From: Chrysochromulina parva | Lineage: Eukaryota; Haptophyta; Prymnesiales; Chrysochromulinaceae | Assembly: GCA_002887195.1 (NCBI GenBank) | Contig: PJAB01000491.1 | Location: forward strand, 1 to 25,330 | DNA length: 25,330 bases | Direction: 5' to 3' | Part shown: piece after piece, positions 19,353-25,330 of the stretch | How the letters are laid out: every line of letters starts with the position of its first letter | How positions within the stretch are numbered: the first letter of the stretch is position 1 | The notes under the pieces: generated by a model | Told to the model about the DNA's origin: nothing | Databases searched by the model: none | Seen by the model: the letters and a program-made list of their open reading frames with translations, nothing else | Made by a program: the position numbers and the translations under genes

Positions 19353-20075
19353 TCAGGGTGAGCTCAGGGCGACAGACGCCTTCCTAAATTGGACGAAGAT
19401 CTCGACGAGGACGAGAAAAGCCGCGCCGAGCGCGACGGCGACCGGCAAAGTGAACCAGCTGTCAACACCAGACGTGCGCTTCGTTTGCTGGCGTGACGTG
19501 GTGCCATCTTCGTCGTCGAGGGCCTCGGCCTCGTCGCAGGTACCGCTCACCTGCCTGCCGTGGAGGCGCCGCCGCCGCTCCGCCTTGGCAACCTCGGCCT
19601 CCTTCTTGGCCGCCTCAGCCTCGCGCTGCTGCTTCTCTCGTTGCCGTGAGGCCTTGAAGCGTGCTAAGCGTTCCTCTTCCTCCAGCTTCTCGCGCTTCTC
19701 GCGCGCAATGCGGTGGCTTTTCACGTCATGCGCTGCCATGTAACACGTAAACGTGCCGCCTTTGGGCACGAGCAGAGCGCCCCAATACTGGTCCGACTTG
19801 GTCTCGCCGCGCCACTGCTTGGCGAGCACGATGCAAAGCACCTCGCCCTGCAGGTACCACGTCGATTCCTCGGCGTTCACCGGTCCACTGAGCGGCTCGC
19901 AGTGCAGCAGCGTCTTGCCAAGCTTTGTGTGCTTCACGACCAGATGATCAGCAGATATGACACACACGACGTCCTTTTTGATCGTGTCGGGAGGGATGGG
20001 GACCCACAGCTCGACCTGCGCGTCATCCTCCTTCCAGTCCCAGAAGGCGCCGCTCTTGCTCTCGCTGAAGGGCAT
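19353..20075 (-). CDS. Tail-anchored CS-domain (NudC/p23-like) protein
   Basis: The frame opens at 20120, but I prefer the Met at 20075 (MPFSESKSGAFWDWKEDD), which leaves 240 residues. The Met1 version would place the start inside a promoter-like motif at 20103-20118. A CS domain, the fold of HSP90 co-chaperones p23 and NudC, covers roughly residues 9-88. Recognisable elements are WDWKEDDAQVELWVPIP, a DVVCVISADHLVVK strand pair and EESTWYLQGEVLCIVLAKQW. A charged Lys/Glu/Arg coiled coil follows at about 118-172, then a single hydrophobic segment near 207-230 (WFTLPVAVALGAAFLVLVEIFV) and a short tail ending VALSSP. This order predicts a C-terminally anchored protein with its CS domain facing the cytosol, on the ER or another organelle. 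Client or partner is unknown. Confidence 0.78.
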   Translation of the reverse strand: MPFSESKSGAFWDWKEDDAQVELWVPIPPDTIKKDVVCVISADHLVVKHTKLGKTLLHCEPLSGPVNAEESTWYLQGEVLCIVLAKQWRGETKSDQYWGALLVPKGGTFTCYMAAHDVKSHRIAREKREKLEEEERLARFKASRQREKQQREAEAAKKEAEVAKAERRRRLHGRQVSGTCDEAEALDDEDGTTSRQQTKRTSGVDSWFTLPVAVALGAAFLVLVEIFVQFRKASVALSSP

Positions 20076-20102
20076 GTGATTGTCGCGATCACAGCACGAC
20101 CG

Positions 20103-20118
20103 CGTGTGAATTATAACC
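20103..20118 (-). promoter_or_regulatory. Degenerate copy of the shared promoter-like motif
   Basis: The sequence cgtgtgaattataacc matches the first 15 positions of the shared 20-mer at about 12 of 15. It sits 28 bp upstream of the preferred start codon at 20075, a spacing like that of the two exact copies. The match is imperfect, so this could be chance. Confidence 0.35.
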
Positions 20119-20186
20119 AAAGGCGGACAACAAGGAGGCGGTCAAAAAAGTGTTGCGCCAACATCCGCGGTCCCGGCTACCCCTTT

Positions 20187-20289
20187 TTGCATGCATGCAG
20201 AACTGACAACTGGGGGAAGAACAAATAGAACTGACAACTGTTTGGTTCTGCGAGCTGGGAGAACCCTCCGTGAGCGCTTGCATGCATGC
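20187..20289. repeat. Nested short direct repeats between the CS and LRR-ShKT genes
   Basis: Two copies of ttgcatgcatgc (20187-20198 and 20278-20289) flank two direct copies of agaactgacaactg (20199-20212 and 20227-20240, 28-bp spacing). The outer repeats contain the palindrome gcatgc. No gene lies here. The function is unknown; regulation or local duplication are both possible. Confidence 0.7.
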
Positions 20290-20303
20290 GCTCACAGTCG
20301 CTC

Positions 20304-21794
20304 TTACTTGGGGCTGCTTCTCTGCAGAGCCTGGTAGACAGCTGCCTTGTCGGCGGCGCATGTGGGCGAGCACGGCAGCGCCGCACCCTGCAGCTCGGCG
20401 GACAGCTCGGAAAAGCTCAGGAGCTGCAGCGGCGCGAGACTGCCCACCGTACCGCTCACGCGCTGCACGCCGAGAGCGCGCAGGATAGGCAGGTGCGCAG
20501 CCTCCGTGAGCTCGTGCGCGCTCAGCCAACGCAGCAGCTCGCGCGTCTGCGCCTCCGACTTTTGCGCCGCCTGCTCGGGCGTCAGTGAGCTCGCCTCCGG
20601 CGCCGGGGCGGCGGCGGGGTCGCCGTGCAAGTCAGCCCGAAGGGCGTCGAGATGCTTGACCGCGAGATCATCACTCAGCTCGTGCTGCGCTACGGCTTGC
20701 GCGGCCTCTGTGCCGGCCGGCGGCGTAAAGTTGTCCTGCAGAGCTGCGAGCCGCCTCGCCTCCATCTGCACGCTGAGCGGAGCTTGGTGCCCTGAGGACG
20801 TGGCCATCTCTGGGTCTGCCGCTTGCAAGGTCGGCGGGTGGTCGGGCGGTGGCAGCCCCGGGTCCGCCGCTTGCAAGGTCGGCGGGTGGTCGGGCGGTGG
20901 CAGCCCCGGGTCCGCCGCTTGCAAGGTCGGCGGGTGGTCGGGCGGTGGCAGCTCTCTGCTCGGCGGCAGAGATTTATGCGTCGGGCATTGATCGCACGAC
21001 TTGCGGCAGTGCGCGTGCATGAAGACGGGATTGTTGACGCACTCCATCGCAGCCGCCCACGTGGGGCACTCGCTGTGATCATCTGCGCACGGATGCGCCT
21101 GCTCGGCACCGAGCTGCGGCGGCGCCGACCGCGGAGGCGGAGTGCTGCTCGCCTGCTTGCGCTGCATCTGGGCCTCCAGCTGGGCCTGAGCCTGCACCGC
21201 TGCGTTGATGTCCGCCTGCGCCGTCTCGACGTATCTAGCAAGCTTGGCCTTGCACCTCGCAGCCTCCGCCCCTCGCTCTGCCACTCGATTGTCCTGGAGC
21301 TGCGAGTTGCACGAGAGCGCCTCGACAATGGCCTCGGCTACGGCGGCTGCGGATCCGGTACCGTCGTCCTCGGGCACGAAGTAGAGCGAGCTCAACACAT
21401 GGTTGACCTGCAGCGCCTCTGCAAGGATGGCTGCACCCGGTTTGCCAATTGGGTTTCCACCCACGTCAAGTGACATGAGAACAGGGTGGGTCTTGAGGGT
21501 CTCCGCCAGCTCCGCGAGGCCGGCAACACCGATAGCCTGGTCGACGAGGGACAATTTGACTACGCCCATCCCACTCTCGCTGGCAAGCGCCCGTGCGAGC
21601 TCAAAAGCGCCCTCGTCCCCGATTCTTGGTCCGTGGTCTCCGTGGTCAAGCACGAGCTCGGCGCAACCGCGAAGGTCATATCTGCCAAGCTTCTTGATTT
21701 CGTCCCATCCGCACACGCGCTGCACACCCTGTGCCACAGAAACGTGCACCAGCGAGAGCACGCTGACCCTCGTGAGAACGCTCGTAGTCCTCAT
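20304..21794 (-). CDS. Secreted leucine-rich-repeat + ShKT-domain protein
   Basis: A 496-residue protein with a probable signal peptide at 1-22 (hydrophobic VLTRVSVLSLVHVSVAQG). A short NLRC3/ribonuclease-inhibitor-like LRR region covers about 40-170 (IGDEGAFELARALAS, VAGLAELAETLKTHPVLMSL, GKPGAAILAEAL). A helical, probably coiled-coil segment (about 165-215) follows, then a ShKT domain at 236-270 with six cysteines (C-x7-C...C-x3-C-x2-C pattern, ending HCRKSCDQC). Next is a Pro-rich tandem repeat of LPPPDHPPTLQAADPG (about 282-329) and a helical C-terminal region that I do not recognise. ShKT domains in algae often sit in extracellular or prolyl-hydroxylase-linked proteins and are not by themselves evidence of toxicity. 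Probably exported or in the secretory pathway; the ligand is unknown. An exact shared 20-mer lies 27 bp upstream of the start. Confidence 0.75.
   Translation of the reverse strand: MRTTSVLTRVSVLSLVHVSVAQGVQRVCGWDEIKKLGRYDLRGCAELVLDHGDHGPRIGDEGAFELARALASESGMGVVKLSLVDQAIGVAGLAELAETLKTHPVLMSLDVGGNPIGKPGAAILAEALQVNHVLSSLYFVPEDDGTGSAAAVAEAIVEALSCNSQLQDNRVAERGAEAARCKAKLARYVETAQADINAAVQAQAQLEAQMQRKQASSTPPPRSAPPQLGAEQAHPCADDHSECPTWAAAMECVNNPVFMHAHCRKSCDQCPTHKSLPPSRELPPPDHPPTLQAADPGLPPPDHPPTLQAADPGLPPPDHPPTLQAADPEMATSSGHQAPLSVQMEARRLAALQDNFTPPAGTEAAQAVAQHELSDDLAVKHLDALRADLHGDPAAAPAPEASSLTPEQAAQKSEAQTRELLRWLSAHELTEAAHLPILRALGVQRVSGTVGSLAPLQLLSFSELSAELQGAALPCSPTCAADKAAVYQALQRSSPK
20806..20951 (-). repeat. 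48-bp in-frame tandem repeat (16-residue Pro-rich unit)
   Basis: Units start at 20821, 20869 and 20917. The first two are identical over 48 bp, and the third is identical for its first 35 bp before diverging; a related 15 bp precedes the first. The period is a multiple of three, so copy number can change without a frameshift. It encodes LPPPDHPPTLQAADPG. Confidence 0.92.
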
Positions 21795-21820
21795 AGCGTA
21801 GACGCCTGCTCTCGAGGAGC

Positions 21821-21840
21821 CGTGTGAACGTTAACACGAC
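21821..21840 (-). promoter_or_regulatory. Shared near-palindromic 20-mer upstream of the LRR-ShKT gene
   Basis: This is identical over 20 bp to 16825-16844. It ends 27 bp before the start codon at 21794. A gttactgcc word follows on the plus strand, as at the first copy. The two genes have unrelated products, so shared transcription machinery or co-regulation is more likely than recent gene duplication. Confidence 0.6.
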
Positions 21841-22112
21841 GCGACTTCGGCACAGTTACTGCCTGCCCAGAATACACACACCTTACACGTGTGTGAACTT
21901 ACGGTGTGAAAGAGCGCTGTATACAGTGAGGGTAACAAAATAGTCAACTTCGTTGGGTCGCGGAACTTCATCTTCAGGGAGTGCCGTTGACAGGGGTGGT
22001 ACTTCAGGTCCTCTGTGAAGTGGCTGTTAATACTGGGTGTACATGATGAATGAATTCATGAACTTCTGGGGGGCGCAAACCGTGCACGCGTACTGTACAT
22101 GTAACGTACACG

Positions 22113-22129
22113 CGGGCCGCAACGGCCCG
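22113..22129. terminator. GC-rich hairpin just past the transporter stop codon
   Basis: The sequence cgggccg-caa-cggcccg forms a perfect 7-bp stem with a 3-nt loop. It starts 15 bp downstream of the minus-strand stop codon at 22145-22147. It may act in 3'-end formation or mRNA stability. In a eukaryote this is not a classical terminator, and there is no T-run. Confidence 0.35.
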
Positions 22130-22144
22130 GTACGGACTCAGGCG

Positions 22145-23923
22145 TCAGGGCTGCACTAGGGAGGGTTTGTCATATGATCTTTGCTTGCTCTTCTTGTAGA
22201 ACTGGCTCGACTCGAGGTGCGCCTTGATCTCGGGGGCGCGGTCGCGCATTTCCATCAAGCGCGGATCGTCCACGAAGCACACGTAGATGGCCTTGTTGCC
22301 TGCATCCACGCAGCTGAACACGACCGACGACACCACGAAGCCGATCAGGGCACCGAAGCAGGGCTGCGTCCAGCCGTAGTCTGCACTGATCTTGTGGCTC
22401 TGGAGGGTGAGGTAGCCTGCGCCCACGCCCACGCCTGCACCGCACAGGCAGCCGAGCCAGAGCACAGGCCCCACGAGCGTCGACTGCGCGACGGCGCCGA
22501 TACCCGAGTCTGAGAGCATCCTGAACACCTTGCTGCCAGCCGAGGTGAATCCCACACCGTAGAGCGCCTGCGGGGGTGAGGTCGAGGAGAAGGGCACGTG
22601 TTGGAGAGAGCTCAGTAAGAGAGGGCTCGATGGCTCACTGGCAGCAGGGAGGGTGAGAGAAGCTGGCGCGTGGCGCGATGTCGGGCTAAAGGTGAGAGAT
22701 GCTGGCGCGTGGCGCGATGGCGGGCTAATAAAAGGTGGGCCAGGCGCAGGCCAGGCGAGCAGGGCACGACCAGGGAACGGTGGCGCGACGCGCACGATGT
22801 AGCAGTATGCCCACTCAGTGAGCCACTCGATGCAGTTCTTGAGGCAGTTGAGCACGCAGACGAAGCAGCAGCAGATGAGCTGGAGGAGGCAGCCTCCATT
22901 CGCTGCGACCCGATCCGCGATGATCTTGCACGTGTAGTAGATGGCCTCGAGGATGGCCACGATGAGCGAGCCGAAGGCGATCGAGCCCAAATAGTTGGTG
23001 CACGCGCGCTTGAAGCCGGTCACCGTGACAGGCTTGCAGCAGGCGATGTGGCCCTCGTTGATCGAGTCAGGGTCGAAGTACCAGCTGCAGATCACGTGGC
23101 ATGCGGTCATATGCGCGATATTGACGAAGACCTTATGGCCCCACCAAGCGACGATAAGCATACCGAGGAGCACGCCGATCCACGTGCTAAACGTGAGGCT
23201 GTGATTCACACCGCCCGCCGCATAGATATTGGCCTGCATGTAAGCACCGAACCACACGACCCACCACACCATGGTGAGGACCGCCATGCCGCAGGCGACG
23301 AGCACGGTTCCCGGGCACACTGCGAGCACGCCCGAGACGAGCGAGAGCATCTTTGCGGAGAACCTGAGGCGCTCCCAGATGCAGATGAGCCATAGCAGGA
23401 GCAGCGCACCCAACGTGAAGCCCACGACCGTGCTGACCGACGCCCATAGCTGATAGTCGTCGGTGCAACGCTGACCCTCGCCTGCCCACTGCCTGCAGTT
23501 TAGCGCAGCGTTTAGGCATAGGAAACCCATGAGGAAGAAGAGCGCAACCGACAGCAGGCTGAGGCTGATTACCAGACAGAAGGCGGCGATGTACATGATG
23601 CCGATGAAGAGGAGCGCCCAGATGAGCGAGAAGATAACCCCGTAGCCAAATGTGTACACGCTGGCGTCGGTGAGCACTGCCATTGTCTGGTTATTGAGTC
23701 CCGAGGCTGTCAGCGCAGTACCGACGGTGCGATCGTCGGGCCAGCCGGGTGCCCCGGTGCCGACCCAGATGGAGAAGAAGACGATGGCGAAGGTGATGTT
23801 GGCGACGAACAGGAACGCGAAGGGGCAGTCCGCACAGCCGGGCTGCCATGCGTTTTTGCCCACGACTCTCCCCGTTTCCGACTGGTCGCTTGTTTGCGTC
23901 AAAGGCGTCGACTCTGCTGGCAT
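22145..23923 (-). CDS. Choline-transporter-like (CTL/SLC44, PF04515-type) membrane protein, with one intron
   Basis: A polytopic membrane protein of the choline-transporter-like family, moving choline or related substrates across plasma or organelle membranes. The frame opens at 23977; I prefer Met at 23923 (MPAESTPLTQTSDQ), which gives 592 codons including the intron or 516 residues after splicing. About ten hydrophobic segments are visible, including CPFAFLFVANITFAIVFFSIW, a long cluster around IFSLIWALLFIGIMYIAAFC and GALIGFVVSSVVFSCVDAG. The family's conserved block reads TEWAYCYI, then after the intron ALYGVGFTSAGSKVFRML. The C-terminal CFVDDPRLMEMRDRAPEI is also family-like. The block is interrupted by 76 low-complexity codons that look like an intron (22568-22795). 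The tail is basic and cytosolic. Confidence 0.88.
   Translation of the reverse strand: MPAESTPLTQTSDQSETGRVVGKNAWQPGCADCPFAFLFVANITFAIVFFSIWVGTGAPGWPDDRTVGTALTASGLNNQTMAVLTDASVYTFGYGVIFSLIWALLFIGIMYIAAFCLVISLSLLSVALFFLMGFLCLNAALNCRQWAGEGQRCTDDYQLWASVSTVVGFTLGALLLLWLICIWERLRFSAKMLSLVSGVLAVCPGTVLVACGMAVLTMVWWVVWFGAYMQANIYAAGGVNHSLTFSTWIGVLLGMLIVAWWGHKVFVNIAHMTACHVICSWYFDPDSINEGHIACCKPVTVTGFKRACTNYLGSIAFGSLIVAILEAIYYTCKIIADRVAANGGCLLQLICCCFVCVLNCLKNCIEWLTEWAYCYIVRVAPPFPGRALLAWPAPGPPFISPPSRHAPASLTFSPTSRHAPASLTLPAASEPSSPLLLSSLQHVPFSSTSPPQALYGVGFTSAGSKVFRMLSDSGIGAVAQSTLVGPVLWLGCLCGAGVGVGAGYLTLQSHKISADYGWTQPCFGALIGFVVSSVVFSCVDAGNKAIYVCFVDDPRLMEMRDRAPEIKAHLESSQFYKKSKQRSYDKPSLVQP
22568..22795 (-). other. 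GT-AG intron in the choline-transporter-like gene, 228 nt, in frame
   Basis: On the minus strand the donor follows TGCTACATC and reads GTGCGC. The acceptor is cccttctcctcgacctcac-type pyrimidine tract ending cccccgcag, directly before GCGCTCTACGGT. Removal joins YCYI to ALYGVGF, restoring the conserved family block. The length is 76 codons exactly, phase 0, with no in-frame stop, so unspliced mRNA would still be translatable. It contains a 39-bp tandem duplication. Confidence 0.85.
22652..22730. repeat. 39-bp tandem duplication inside the intron
   Basis: Copies at 22652-22690 and 22691-22729 begin ggtgagaga and share gctggcgcgtggcgcgatg; only a few positions differ. If translated, each copy gives SRHAPASLT on the minus strand. 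The plus-strand copies begin ggtgag, a splice-donor-like word, though in the wrong orientation for this gene. Confidence 0.85.
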
Positions 23924-24000
23924 GGCGTCGGGCGGGTCTTTGGTCGCCAAGGAAGGCCAAGCCCAAATAAGGAGCAAAGATCATGCCGAAATAGGCATTA

Positions 24001-24030
24001 GGCCTCGCCCTCTTCTTGCCCATTTTTCGT
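24001..24030 (+). repeat. First copy of a dispersed ggcctcgccctcttctt repeat
   Basis: The words ggcctcgccctcttctt and tttttcg recur at 24703-24732 with a few mismatches and one gap. The second copy continues into cgcag, giving a pyrimidine tract plus AG like a 3' splice site on the plus strand. The first copy lacks that AG. Confidence 0.6.
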
Positions 24031-24702
24031 GAAACATGAATTTGGCAGACGCCCTCTCTGCACAAGCACATTCCGATTAGAGACACAGAGAAGGGCATCC
24101 GAACCCTTTTCCAATTTCCGGCAGGCTGCTCAAGTGTGCAGTCCAGTGTGCAGTAGATATGTTCTATGAGAAAGGTAAGACCCAGTGGCAGAAGATGCGC
24201 GCGTCTGTCACGAAGCCTTAGTGTTCTGTGAATGTTGAATGGTACAAGTAACCCCCAGACAAGCAGACTCCAAACTCGCCTTCGGACTACATGTATACAA
24301 GTCACACCATGAATACGGAAATACGGAGGCCAACATGCGGTCGTGTTGATGTGTCCGGCCGTGCTGAGCATGCAGCTGGGCTATCATGCACACGCTCAGG
24401 TAATACAGTTTGGCCACCGGGCATCAGCGCCACTTAACCACTTAGGGTTACGCGACGCCGTCATCGGAACGGACCCGGTGTACAACTTGCCCCCGTCGGT
24501 TGATCTGAACAAGTCAACAAGATCATCGCAGACCACGCCACCACCTCATTCATGCGCGGTTGCGCGCCTTTCTCGATCGCGCCACCGGCCACCCGATCGC
24601 GCGAGCGGGCGGCATGCTTCCAACCACTTATCCTGATTCGCATTGGGTATAGATATCTGGATATCTCGTTGTACGCATCGGCCATGAGGTCATCTGCATC
24701 CG

Positions 24703-24732
24703 GCCTCGCCCTCTTCTTTCCGATTTTCGCAG
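24703..24732 (+). repeat. Second copy of the dispersed repeat; resembles a 3' splice acceptor
   Basis: The pyrimidine-rich cctcgccctcttctttccg followed by attttcgcag looks like an acceptor for an exon to its right on the plus strand. That would place an exon before the open frame at 24828, but an in-frame stop at 24825-24827 breaks a direct link in that frame. Confidence 0.35.
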
Positions 24733-24827
24733 CTCACCTCCAAGATGACAAGTGTGGTCTATATCCTTTTCGCGCTTCCTCCACTTTCGTTTCCAGTGGT
24801 GAAGTACCCTCCTCGAGGACGACGTGA

Positions 24828-25330
24828 TATTTGGAATCACGGCAGTTCCAGACGGCGCTAGACGGCGCAGGGAGATTGGCCCCCATCACCCCTGACATCG
24901 TTAGGAAGGCACTCGAGCAGCTCAAAGGGACCAGCCCCACGATGGCTGCGCTCATTGCGAGCGCAACAGCGTGTCTTTCATTCGAGTGCCCAGGACCGAC
25001 GTCGCACCTTGACGTCGCAGGGACGGGGCGCAAGGGAGAGCCCATCCTGCAGGGCTTTATAGAACCTGCAACTGGCCAGCCCATCACAGTGAAGCTGACA
25101 AACTATGGAATGGGCGGGCCATGGCATATGAGACTCTTCCCCGAAGATAGCGGCGGCGGAAGTGGCGGCGGAGGGGGTGACGTGGGGTTTGTTATCGAGT
25201 TTGGGGGGGGTTGTTATCAGGATACGTATCCCATGTATCGCGCATGTATCGTGCATGTATCCCGCATGTATCTTGATGTGTCCCGTTCATATACATCAAG
25301 ATACATCAAGATACATCGAGATACATTTGT
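24828..25330 (+). CDS. Open plus-strand frame running off the window, unknown product (partial, doubtful)
   Basis: A frame of 167 codons stays open from just after a TGA at 24825 to the window end. Its first Met is at 24942 (MAALIASATACLSFECPG). The stretch up to about 25140 looks protein-like (TPDIVRKALEQLKG, EPILQGFIEPATGQPITVK, YGMGGPWHMRLFPED), followed by a Gly/Ser run and then translation of the terminal repeats, which is unlikely to be real protein. Third-position GC is lower than in the other genes. It could be an exon of a gene continuing to the right or a relic of a mobile element. I do not recognise a family. Confidence 0.3.
25221..25326. repeat. GATACAT-type direct and inverted repeat cluster at the window edge
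   Basis: The cluster opens with a 10-bp palindrome gatacgtatc (25221-25230). Four 11-bp units catgtatcNNg follow at 25232, 25243, 25254 and 25265. The opposite orientation then appears as 10-bp units atacatcaag at 25291, 25301 and 25311. The arms atgtatcttgatgt (25266-25279) and acatcaagatacat (25293-25306) are perfect inverted repeats, giving a 14-bp stem with a 13-nt loop. The array runs off the window. Confidence 0.9.

Larger units (their letters stand above)
21795..22144. other. 350-bp intergenic region: LRR-ShKT promoter and transporter 3' end
   Basis: The region holds the shared 20-mer near its left end and a GC-rich hairpin near its right end. Between them are a second gtgtgaac-like word (about 21890), the palindrome tgaattca (about 22051) and a tgtacatgtaacgtaca pair (about 22094-22110). 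No coding region is supported. Confidence 0.45.
23924..24827. other. ~900-bp region without a supported gene, lower GC
   Basis: The region upstream of the transporter start is clearly less GC-rich than the genes and probably contains its promoter. It holds a dispersed 30-bp repeat (24001-24030, with a second copy at 24703-24732), a gtgtgcag direct repeat near 24136-24157 and gatatc twice at about 24651-24664. Frames up to about 97 codons occur on both strands but resemble nothing known. Confidence 0.4.

Noticed and set aside
20304..21794. ShKT domain as evidence of a toxin
   Set aside because: ShKT is a common extracellular cysteine module in algae and other eukaryotes; the LRR and long Pro-rich architecture does not resemble a small peptide toxin.
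22670..23395. 241-codon plus-strand frame over the transporter gene
   Set aside because: It is antisense to the transmembrane coding region and is His/Asp/Arg-rich, as expected of a shadow of hydrophobic codons.
16..24447. TTAGGG hexamers at 16-21 and 24442-24447 as telomeric sequence
   Set aside because: Single copies without tandem repetition; chance occurrence is likely in 25 kb.
1..25330. tRNA, rRNA or CRISPR features
   Set aside because: I looked for a tRNA T-loop with matching arms and for regularly spaced identical repeats with unique spacers; none was convincing. The terminal GATACAT cluster has no spacers.

Overview
The window looks like nuclear DNA from a GC-rich, gene-dense, intron-poor single-celled eukaryote, most likely a marine microalga. 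A haptophyte fits best, but the clade is inferred from gene style and not proven. The eukaryotic signs are a LisH/AAA katanin, a 3053-residue BEACH/WD40 protein, a choline-transporter-like membrane protein, an ankyrin-JmjC protein, a ShKT-LRR protein and at least one GT-AG intron with a strong pyrimidine tract. Several proteins carry Ala- and Pro-rich linkers typical of high-GC algae.

Layout: a KATNAL2-type katanin gene (199-1797, minus) and a giant BEACH gene (2009-11170, plus) are divergent and share a ~211-bp upstream region. From 11515 to 23923 all seven recognised genes are on the minus strand. In coordinate order they are a phosphite-dehydrogenase-like D-2-hydroxyacid dehydrogenase, a sulfotransferase, a two-domain glycosyltransferase-like protein (possible O-fucosyltransferase-like half plus DUF5672), an ankyrin + JmjC/cupin oxygenase, a tail-anchored CS-domain protein, a secreted LRR + ShKT protein with a 48-bp tandem repeat, and a choline-transporter-like protein with an intron. 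The last ~1.3 kb (24000-25330) is lower in GC. It holds short repeats, an open plus-strand frame of unknown meaning and a cluster of GATACAT-type direct and inverted repeats.

The genes do not form one obvious pathway. The sulfotransferase and the glycosyltransferase-like protein could both modify glycans, and the CS-domain and BEACH proteins suggest membrane or chaperone work; these links are inference. The most notable single gene is the PtxD-like dehydrogenase. It keeps three of the four well-known phosphite-dehydrogenase catalytic positions (Arg, Glu, His) but has Arg where PtxD has Lys76. A eukaryote carrying it might oxidise phosphite to phosphate, probably after gene transfer from a bacterium.

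Other unexplained structure includes five copies of an [12 protein letters not shown] peptide motif in the BEACH protein tail, the last ending exactly at the C-terminus. A 20-bp near-palindrome is shared identically 27-38 bp upstream of two minus-strand start codons, with a degenerate copy before a third. One clear intron and one candidate intron are both multiples of three and free of in-frame stops.
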